Origin: Myxococcales bacterium
Lineage (GTDB): Bacteria > Myxococcota_C > UBA6777
NCBI GenBank assembly: GCA_027005175.1
Contig: JALTMC010000250.1
Location: 1 to 6,131, forward strand
DNA: 6,131 nucleotides
Direction of reading: 5' to 3'
In this document: in pieces, positions 1 through 5,061 of the stretch
Layout of the letters: the number at the start of each line of letters is the position of its first letter
How positions within the stretch are numbered: the stretch's first letter is position 1
Position numbers and translations under genes: made by a program
The notes under the pieces: generated by a model
The model's input: the letters and a program-made list of their open reading frames with translations, nothing else
Told to the model about the DNA's origin: nothing
Database searches by the model: none

Positions 1-44
1 ATATTTTTGCAGAGGTATGTACAGAGATGGAAAATAAGAAGTGA
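1..44 (+). CDS. C-terminal tail of an unidentified upstream gene (partial)
   Basis: The frame beginning at base 3 is open from the window edge and ends with TGA at 42-44. The last residues would be IFAEVCTEMENKK. The TGA overlaps the GTG start of the next gene in a GTGA overlap, the arrangement expected for translationally coupled genes in a polysaccharide operon. Only about 13 codons are visible, so the product cannot be identified. The alternative is that this is untranslated leader sequence, because an open frame this short is common by chance. The overlap geometry is the main support. Confidence 0.4.
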   Translation, partial: IFAEVCTEMENKK

Positions 45-823
45 ATGAGATAGTGATTGAAAATGTGCTTGGATATGAAGTTTCCTCAGCGCTGTTCGGT
101 GAGCATTTAAAAACTATAGGCGATTGGATAGCCAATAATGATAGGGCTCGTTATTTTGTTTGTGCGAATCCTCACTCTCTGGTGGAGGCGGATTCAGATG
201 CAGCGTTTGCCCAGGCTATTCACGAAGCTGATCTGACAGTGCCAGATGGGGCCGGTATTATTTTGGCGTCGAAAATCCTTGGTGGACACATTAGAGAGAG
301 AGTGACCGGTACAGATGTGTTTATCGGCTTGAATACGACTCTTGAAAGAGAGGGTGGCGCAAGTTGTTTTTTTCTGGGGTCAACTGAAGCAACATTAGAA
401 AAAATCGTGCAACGCATGCGAATCGATTTTCCACATGTCAGGGTGGCAGGAACTTATTCGCCACCGTTTAAGACTGAATTTGATGACAATGATAATAATC
501 AGATGATTGAAGCAATCAATGCTGTGAAGCCTGATGTGCTTTGGGTGGGGATGACTGCGCCCAAGCAGGAAAAGTGGATGGCTGAACACTGGCAGACTTT
601 AAAACCAGCGGTATTGTTTGGTGTGGGAGCCGCTTTTGACTTTCATGCAGGTCATGTCCAGCAGTCTCCTGTTTTTCTTCAACGTATGGGATTGGAGTGG
701 CTATTTCGCTTGGCGATGGAGCCCAAGCGCCTGTGGCGTCGTTATTTAAAGCATAATCCACGATTTGTTGGACTCATGATTCAGCAGTTGTTTGGGTTGC
801 GTCGATTTCATCAAGATGATTAG
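41..823 (+). CDS. WecG/TagA/CpsF family glycosyltransferase (GT26-type)
   Basis: The 260-residue product has the length and the whole motif series of the WecG/TagA/CpsF family. These enzymes add a sugar such as N-acetylmannosamine, ManNAcA or glucose to a lipid-linked sugar on the inner face of the membrane. Visible blocks are ANPHSLVEA (42-50), VPDGAG (67-72) with Asp69 in the position of the catalytic-base aspartate proposed for TagA, VTGTDVF (88-94), FFLGS (110-114), MTAPKQEKWM (171-180), GVGAAFDFHAG (194-204) and a basic C-terminal membrane-docking segment, EWLFRL to EPKRLWRRYL (219-236). GTG at 41 is chosen because the same frame has a TAA at 35-37 and the first predicted strand begins at residue 4. 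No strong Shine-Dalgarno is seen, consistent with coupling to an upstream gene. The exact donor sugar cannot be read from the sequence. A 253-base gap separates it from the next gene. Confidence 0.93.
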   Translation: MNEIVIENVLGYEVSSALFGEHLKTIGDWIANNDRARYFVCANPHSLVEADSDAAFAQAIHEADLTVPDGAGIILASKILGGHIRERVTGTDVFIGLNTTLEREGGASCFFLGSTEATLEKIVQRMRIDFPHVRVAGTYSPPFKTEFDDNDNNQMIEAINAVKPDVLWVGMTAPKQEKWMAEHWQTLKPAVLFGVGAAFDFHAGHVQQSPVFLQRMGLEWLFRLAMEPKRLWRRYLKHNPRFVGLMIQQLFGLRRFHQDD

Positions 824-851
824 CCTCGTTTTTGAGGAGTTCTTCACGAGA

Positions 852-997
852 TCTTGACATTTACCTGATGGCCTCATTGTCGGAACTCGATCTTGTGTGA
901 GCAGATATGCCCGTTGAGGTTGTGGAACAAAAAGCCAATGAATACTTCGAAGACATTGATTCTTGACGGAGTGCTTTCTTTCTATATATAGTCAAGA
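852..997. repeat. Three TCTTGAC heptamers upstream of the reductase gene
   Basis: TCTTGAC occurs at 852-858 and 961-967, and its reverse complement GTCAAGA at 991-997. The last two copies form an inverted pair that brackets the predicted promoter, with 23 bases between the arms and about three helical turns centre to centre. That is a plausible geometry for a dimeric or looping regulator. One copy overlaps the predicted -35 hexamer, so part of the match may reflect promoter consensus. A regulatory role is inference. Confidence 0.35.
963..990 (+). promoter_or_regulatory. Predicted sigma70-like promoter for the reductase-GT4 pair
   Basis: A TTGACG hexamer (963-968) is followed after 16 bases by TATATA (985-990), close to the sigma70 -35 and -10 consensus. 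A start near 996-998 would give a leader of about 80 bases before the ATG at 1077. It lies in the only sizeable gap between plus-strand genes, where a second transcription unit could begin. It is predicted by eye only. Confidence 0.5.
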
Positions 998-1076
998 CTC
1001 CATCGACTACGTTCTTTCCTTTGATTTGTCTGTGTCCTAGGCACTTTGGTTTGCAGTACTGAAAGTAGGATTTGTT

Positions 1077-2036
1077 ATGAAATATCTCATTACTGGAGCA
1101 ACTGGGTTTGTCGCAGGATACTTGATTCCCCTCATCCAACAAATCGAACCTTCAGCTCAAATCCTTGGAGTGAGTCGCCAGGCTTTGACTCTCTCCCAAG
1201 CAAAGTCTGTCAATTTCACACACCAGTGTCTCGATCTCAACCAACTTCACAAGCTGAAAGAGCTTATATCCGACTATCATCCTGATTTTATCATCCATTT
1301 GGCTTCGGACAGTAGCGTTCGCTATAGCTGGGAGGAGCCCATTACGAGTTTTCAAAACAATACCAATATCTTTTTACACTTACTTGAGAGTGTGAGACAA
1401 TGTCATATCTCTTGTCGCATTCTATCAGTAGGCTCTTCTGAACAATATGGTGTTGTAAGCGCGAATGATGTTCCTCTGCGAGAGGACCATCGTCTGAACC
1501 CCGTGAGCCCTTACGCTGTTGCCAGAGTCGCACAAGAGATGCTATCCAAAGTCTATGTCGCCGGATATGGCCTGGATATTGTGATGACTCGATCCTTTAA
1601 TCACTTTGGCCCAGGCCAAAGTGAGAAGTTTGTCCTTTCTTCGTTTGCCAAACAACTGGCGATGAAAAAGATTAAGCAAGATCACAGTTCGATACATGTC
1701 GGAGATTTATCTGTCATTCGGGATTTCTCGGATGTGAGGGATGTTGTGCAAGCCTACTATCTGCTCTTGCAACGAGGGCACTCTGGTGAAGTGTTTAATG
1801 TATGTAGTGGAAGAGGAAGCTCTCTCCAAGAAATTCTTCACTTAATGATGGAGTGTTGTGGTCTCTCTTGCAACATTGATGTTTCACCAGAGTTACTACG
1901 ACCTGTTGACAATCCGATTATCATTGGAAATGATTCCAAAATCAAAAGGGACATTGGATGGTGTCCTGTGTATGAGCTGGAGCAAAGTATTCGTGATCTC
2001 TACGCATTCTGGGAAGACTCCCTTGTTTCATCCTAA
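1077..2036 (+). CDS. rmd: RMD-like NAD(P)-dependent sugar-nucleotide reductase (probable GDP-4-dehydro-6-deoxy-D-mannose reductase)
   Basis: This 319-residue extended SDR protein opens with the nucleotide-binding motif GATGFVAG (7-14) and has the SSE segment (120-122), SPYAVARVAQEM (144-155), SFNHFGPGQS (173-182), VGDLSVIRDFSDVRDVVQAY (208-227) and NVCSGRG (241-247). The C-terminal LRPVDNPIIIGNDSKIKRDIGW stretch resembles GDP-4-dehydro-6-deoxy-D-mannose reductase (RMD), which makes GDP-D-rhamnose, more than GDP-mannose 4,6-dehydratase, which is usually longer and has a different N-terminus. The match is from memory of the family, not a search. The catalytic YxxxK motif reads Tyr146-AVA-Arg150. 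ATG at 1077 follows AGTAGGA (1064-1070) at good spacing. The gene is 24 bases from the downstream glycosyltransferase, so co-transcription is likely. It could instead be another GDP- or NDP-sugar epimerase or dehydratase; the SDR assignment itself is secure. Confidence 0.85.
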   Translation: MKYLITGATGFVAGYLIPLIQQIEPSAQILGVSRQALTLSQAKSVNFTHQCLDLNQLHKLKELISDYHPDFIIHLASDSSVRYSWEEPITSFQNNTNIFLHLLESVRQCHISCRILSVGSSEQYGVVSANDVPLREDHRLNPVSPYAVARVAQEMLSKVYVAGYGLDIVMTRSFNHFGPGQSEKFVLSSFAKQLAMKKIKQDHSSIHVGDLSVIRDFSDVRDVVQAYYLLLQRGHSGEVFNVCSGRGSSLQEILHLMMECCGLSCNIDVSPELLRPVDNPIIIGNDSKIKRDIGWCPVYELEQSIRDLYAFWEDSLVSS

Positions 2037-2060
2037 TTTTTTACCGGGTGACAGGCAGAT

Positions 2061-3158
2061 ATGAAAGTTCTCTTTGATGATCAGATATTTTCCTGGCAGA
2101 CCTACGGAGGGATTTCCAGGTATATAGCAGAATTGATTGCTGGCCTGGAGTTGGAGGGAGTTGAGGCAGAGTGTCATGTGCCACTGTCAGACAATGCTTA
2201 CTACCAAGGAGCTTGGGCAAGTCATTTGTTTCATGACTCTTCATCAAATGCTCTCAAGAGGGCGGGGAAGCTGCTCTCTCTAACAGTCAATCGCTCAGCA
2301 AGCTGCTACTCTTTGCTTCGCAATCAGTTTGATGTCTTTCATCCCACTTACTACAACCCTTATTTTCTCGCACCATTGCGCAAACCTTTTGTTCTCACTG
2401 TTTACGATATGATTCATGAACTCTTTCCCGAATATTTTTGGGATGCCAAGCTTGTAACAGGAATGAAACAATTCCTATGTAAAAAGGCCCATCACATCAT
2501 TGCTATTTCAGAATCAACGAAGCAGGATCTCATCCGTTTGTACAACCTCCCTCCCGAGAAGATCAAAGTTGTTCATCTGGCTGCAACGTTTGCAACTTCT
2601 ACGATTGATGACGAGATGGCTCCCCAATTGCCAGAAAACTATGTGTTGTTCGTGGGAAGTCGCAGTGGCTATAAAAACTTTGATACCTTTTTGCGAGCCA
2701 TGACACCACTCCTACAAGAAGAACAAACACTACATGTCGTGTGTACTGGACAGGCTTTCTCCAAAGCTGAAACCGAGCTTTTTTACGAAAAAGGTATCGC
2801 CTCTCAGATGCATCAGATCTTTGTACAAGAGAAGTCTTTTTACACAATATACCACCATGCGAAATTTTTTGTATTTCCCAGCTACTATGAGGGGTTCGGT
2901 ATCCCTGTTTTAGAGGCTTTCCTTGCCGAGTGTCCAACGCTACTCAGTCAAACCAGTTCGCTCCCAGAGGTGGGTGGAGAAGCTGCATTGTACTTTGACC
3001 CCTATTCTGAAAAGCAAATGAGAGAGCAAATTCAGAAGGTCCTACATGATGCCGCATTACGACAACGATTGCGCATGGCAGGAAAAGAAAGAGTCTCTGA
3101 ATTTTCCTGGCAAAAGACCGCTTCGAAGACTGCACAGGTGTATCTCTCCTGCCTTTAG
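2061..3158 (+). CDS. GT-B fold glycosyltransferase, GT4-like (mannosyl/rhamnosyl-transferase type)
   Basis: The 365-residue product has the two-domain GT-B layout of GT4 enzymes, which transfer an activated sugar to a growing glycan at the cytoplasmic membrane face. The N-terminal domain carries GGISRY (16-21), FHPTYYNPYF (93-102) and VYDMIHELFPEYF (114-126). AISESTKQDL (148-157) follows, then the C-terminal domain opens with YVLFVGSRSGYKNF (194-207). The nucleotide-sugar site FPSYYEGFGIPVLEAF (272-287) contains the E-x7-E pair, Glu277 and Glu285. Transferases of this type are common next to GDP-mannose and GDP-rhamnose genes, so a GDP-6-deoxyhexose donor made by the upstream reductase is a reasonable inference. 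ATG at 2061 has AGG (2053-2055) five bases upstream. No signal peptide or membrane span is seen. Donor, acceptor and linkage are unknown. Confidence 0.9.
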   Translation: MKVLFDDQIFSWQTYGGISRYIAELIAGLELEGVEAECHVPLSDNAYYQGAWASHLFHDSSSNALKRAGKLLSLTVNRSASCYSLLRNQFDVFHPTYYNPYFLAPLRKPFVLTVYDMIHELFPEYFWDAKLVTGMKQFLCKKAHHIIAISESTKQDLIRLYNLPPEKIKVVHLAATFATSTIDDEMAPQLPENYVLFVGSRSGYKNFDTFLRAMTPLLQEEQTLHVVCTGQAFSKAETELFYEKGIASQMHQIFVQEKSFYTIYHHAKFFVFPSYYEGFGIPVLEAFLAECPTLLSQTSSLPEVGGEAALYFDPYSEKQMREQIQKVLHDAALRQRLRMAGKERVSEFSWQKTASKTAQVYLSCL

Positions 3159-3183
3159 TCCACTCGTCTCCCCCTTGCCGGAA

Positions 3184-3304
3184 CTGGCCCGGACGATTAA
3201 TGATGCTTGTTGCCAGCGGCAAGAAAGTCCGAGTCGATGCGAGGCAGACGCAGACACCGGGGCTTGCAAGCCATAGTAAAATGTTTGTGAATCGTCCGGG
3301 CTAG
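3184..3304. mobile_element. MITE-like 121-base unit with GC-rich terminal inverted repeats
   Basis: The left arm CTGGCCCGGACGATT (3184-3198) and the right arm AATCGTCCGGGCTAG (3290-3304) are complementary at 14 of 15 positions; the odd one is a G-T. If the outer CTGG and CTAG are read as a slightly decayed 4-base target duplication, the element is 3188-3300 with 11-base perfect ends, CCCGGACGATT. Ends starting with CC and a 4-5 base duplication are features I associate with IS1380-type elements, but that link is weak. The interior has no transposase, only a small hairpin (TTGCC at 3210-3214 with GGCAA at 3218-3222) and a palindrome at 3261-3272. It could also act as a plain transcription-stopping hairpin. 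Confidence 0.5.
3261..3272. repeat. Perfect 12-base palindrome
   Basis: GGCTTGCAAGCC equals its own reverse complement. It lies in the interior of the 3184-3304 unit near its right arm. It could form a small cruciform or serve as a protein-binding site; nothing else in the sequence assigns a role. Confidence 0.6.
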
Positions 3305-3326
3305 AAGACTGACCGGTTTGCCGTCA

Positions 3327-3551
3327 GCCGACATTCCGCACTGAACATATGACTTTTGGGATTATTGACGAAATCATTGGACTTTTGCTCTCCTGGGAAA
3401 AGATACGCGACTAAATCTGACATCATGACAAGATTAATTCTCACATAATCGTTTGTTCAGACAAGTGTGCTTTGTCGAATTACAACCATGATATTGAACG
3501 CATTTTTGATCTATATTCCAGTTTTTCAAAAACGATGTGCGGAATGTCGGC
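3327..3551. repeat. Perfect 15-base inverted repeat, 195-base spacer
   Basis: GCCGACATTCCGCAC at 3327-3341 is exactly complementary to GTGCGGAATGTCGGC at 3537-3551. A perfect 15-base pair at this distance is not expected by chance in so short a region. No matching target duplication is obvious at the outer edges. The AT-richer spacer holds no supported gene. It may be a second element nested in the 3301-3690 unit or one arm of its fold. Confidence 0.75.
3521..3533. repeat. Small A/T hairpin
   Basis: GTTTTTCAAAAAC can pair end to end around its central bases. It lies just inside the right arm of the 3327-3551 inverted repeat. The T-run sits in the 5' arm and no GC-rich stem precedes it, so it is not a convincing terminator. 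Confidence 0.4.
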
Positions 3552-3558
3552 GTCGGTC

Positions 3559-3661
3559 GTAAAAGCAGCCATTTGCGTCGTCTGACTTCGTTATGACAGC
3601 TTGGAATAGCTAATATGTCTCGGCGTCATGCCTTGTGAGACTCGCAACTGACTGCTTTTAC
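3559..3661. repeat. Long imperfect foldback hairpin (28 paired positions)
   Basis: GTAAAAGCAG (3559-3568) pairs with CTGCTTTTAC (3652-3661). Pairing continues inward in register with small mismatches: CA 3570-3571 with TG 3649-3650, TTGCG 3573-3577 with CGCAA 3643-3647, GTCT 3580-3583 with AGAC 3638-3641, AC 3585-3586 with GT 3635-3636, and ATGAC 3593-3597 with GTCAT 3625-3629. The loop is about 27 bases. The spaced mismatches look like an evolved stem rather than a recent duplication. No integron attC core sites flank it. Confidence 0.7.
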
Positions 3662-3766
3662 TCGGTCCCTCCAACCGGTCAGCGTTCTAGAGCTTCAAGG
3701 CGACAGTAGAATTCCTACACTTTCACCAAGCTGGTACAAGAGGGTTTTTATACATTCTCAGTGACT

Positions 3767-5044
3767 TCACCTGCCATTTTCTGTTCCGCTGTGAGTGATC
3801 TTTTTGTAAAGATAAGAGATAATTTTCTTTGTAAGAGCCTTGTTTGATTGAAATCTTTCTTTCAAGAACCAACGCCCTCTTTCATGTTGTTCAAGTATCT
3901 CTTCACAAGAACTTGCTGCTTCATAAACATCATACGCTCCTCTTTCTGCACAATTGACAGTAAGTGAATGAAATACCTTTTGAAAGAGCATTCGAGGTTC
4001 TGTTGCATCCAATAAGCTTGGCTTAAATCGCTGCACTAAGACATCGAGAGGCACATTCACGTTATTTTTTTGAGCAATTTTTTCAATGGCTTCAAGTACC
4101 TTTCCTTCCTGGCCTTTGGACTGTGGAGTTGCCGTTTTTCGGATAGCTCTCTCTATCAGCTCCATGATTTCAAAGTTTCTTTCTTTCGCTTGAGGCAATA
4201 CTTCTTGAACTTGTAGAAAGCTTTCAGCCACAATGACTGGAAAGGAGGGACAAAATTCAAGCTGCGGGTGGAAAGGAATATTTTCTTCTTGATCAAAGAG
4301 TTCACTGGGCTTCTTATCGACACCGGAGTTGAAATAAGATGATCCTGTACTATGACCTGATGTTCCATAAAGGGCATAAGGACGACTGGAGTGCAAATAA
4401 GTATCAATCGAAAATGCGATCGCTATGCCAGAATAAACATCCGGTATTCGTGAACGAAAAAAAACTCCTGCCCTCGATTTTATCTCGTTGACGATATCTG
4501 TACGAACAAAAAAACCGTACAATATCGGTAACTCGATATAGCTTGTTTGGTAGGATAAAACGCGATCGAGGTACTCCTTGGAAGATCTCGTTGTCAGTCC
4601 ACGTCCTAAGGGAACTCGTAGCTTATTCTTTCGCTGAAGGATCGGACTGCTCGGCCAATCATAAAAAACAGGAGCCCAATTTATCGCTTTCGCCTTTGTT
4701 TGAGAGAGTATCGTATTTAATTTCTCTAAGGCGTCTGGCAACAAAGCATCATCATCGCCCAAAAACATGACATAGTCGCCCGTGACATACCTGAGAGCAA
4801 ACTCCCAGTTGTGAGACATGCTCATCCGTTTTTCTGTATTAAAATAACGAATCCGAGCATCGCCAAAGGATTTTACAACATCATACGTTTGATCTTGGCT
4901 GCAGTTATCACTAACTATAATCTCCAGTTTTTCATAGTTTTGCTGAACACATGTTTTCAATGTACTCTTTAGTGTGTCACATCGCTCACGAGTGGGAATA
5001 ACGATGGAAAAATGAATAGACTCTTCTTGCACGATTCCTACCAC
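3767..5044 (-). CDS. GT-A fold glycosyltransferase, GT2-like, with long C-terminal extension
   Basis: The 425-residue product begins with a GT2-type catalytic domain: FSIVIPTRER (12-21), the nucleotide-binding IIVSDNCSQD (42-51), a MSHNWEFAL stretch (76-84) and the metal-binding FLGDDDALLP (94-103), which holds the DxD motif. GT2 enzymes use a nucleotide sugar to extend glycans at the cytoplasmic face. The roughly 200 residues after the catalytic part are not recognised; they are charged, lack membrane spans and contain three cysteines in the last quarter. GTG at 5044 is the longest start but has no ribosome binding site. GTG at 5032 (residue 5) has GAGGTG (5047-5042) nine bases before it and may be the true start. 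The gene lies 14 bases after the ABC exporter gene, so the two are probably co-transcribed. Homopolymers A8 (4457-4464) and others occur in it. Donor and acceptor are unknown. Confidence 0.9.
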   Translation of the reverse strand: MVGIVQEESIHFSIVIPTRERCDTLKSTLKTCVQQNYEKLEIIVSDNCSQDQTYDVVKSFGDARIRYFNTEKRMSMSHNWEFALRYVTGDYVMFLGDDDALLPDALEKLNTILSQTKAKAINWAPVFYDWPSSPILQRKNKLRVPLGRGLTTRSSKEYLDRVLSYQTSYIELPILYGFFVRTDIVNEIKSRAGVFFRSRIPDVYSGIAIAFSIDTYLHSSRPYALYGTSGHSTGSSYFNSGVDKKPSELFDQEENIPFHPQLEFCPSFPVIVAESFLQVQEVLPQAKERNFEIMELIERAIRKTATPQSKGQEGKVLEAIEKIAQKNNVNVPLDVLVQRFKPSLLDATEPRMLFQKVFHSLTVNCAERGAYDVYEAASSCEEILEQHERGRWFLKERFQSNKALTKKIISYLYKKITHSGTENGR

Positions 5045-5052
5045 CTCACTTG

Positions 5053-5061
5053 ATTATATCA
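5053..5061 (-). promoter_or_regulatory. Possible extended -10 promoter element before the GT2 gene
   Basis: On the minus strand the stop codon of the ABC gene runs directly into a perfect -10 hexamer, giving TGATATAAT, which fits the extended -10 form TGnTATAAT. No good -35 hexamer is seen at the usual distance. A start six to seven bases downstream would fall almost at the GTG at 5044, giving a leaderless or very short leader. The match may be chance in an AT-rich junction. Confidence 0.3.

Larger units (their letters stand above)
3301..3690. mobile_element. MITE-like or structured 390-base unit with 18-base terminal inverted repeats
   Basis: The left arm CTAGAAGACTGACCGGTT (3301-3318) matches the reverse complement of the right arm (3673-3690) at 16 of 18 positions. 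Both ends begin or finish with CTAG, which can be read as part of the repeat or as a 4-base target duplication around 3305-3686. The left CTAG is shared with the right end of the 3184-3304 unit. Inside lie two further inverted repeats in series (3327-3551 and 3559-3661), so single-stranded DNA or RNA could fold as an outer stem closing a three-way junction. No transposase gene is present, so mobility would depend on an element elsewhere. A structured non-coding RNA is the main alternative. Confidence 0.55.
3159..3766. other. 608-base convergent intergenic region rich in inverted repeats
   Basis: This gap lies between the 3' ends of the plus-strand and minus-strand gene groups. I found no convincing coding region: the open frames are short, lack ribosome binding sites and resemble no family I know. 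It holds several inverted repeats (listed separately) that together cover 3184-3690. Neither strand shows a clear hairpin followed by a T-run, so no standard intrinsic terminator can be called. The large foldbacks could still limit read-through. The final stretch 3691-3766 contains only weak palindromes. Confidence 0.8.

Noticed and set aside
824-837. CCTC-GTTTTT-GAGG hairpin just after the first full gene as a terminator
   Set aside because: The stem is only four pairs and the T-run is in the loop, not after the stem.
861-1142. 93-codon minus-strand frame over the gap before the reductase gene
   Set aside because: It runs into the reductase coding region, resembles no family and has low-complexity-free but random-looking composition; the promoter-like sequence fits the gap better.
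3349-3414. 21-codon frame MTFGIIDEIIGLLLSWEKIRD inside the 3327-3551 repeat
   Set aside because: Its hydrophobic pattern is peptide-like, but there is no ribosome binding site and frames this short are common by chance.
3559-3690. Integron attC site
   Set aside because: The foldback is similar in size, but I see no RYYYAAC or GTTRRRY core sites at its ends and no integrase or cassette context.
3301-3690. Group II intron or its remnant
   Set aside because: No domain V-like hairpin with the AGC triad, no proper intron 5' end and no reverse transcriptase fragment.
3702-3760. Intrinsic terminator for the minus-strand genes
   Set aside because: The only palindrome (ACCA/TGGT near 3726-3736) is too short, and no T-run follows it on the minus strand.
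3159-3766. CRISPR array
   Set aside because: The repeats are inverted pairs, not regularly spaced direct repeats.
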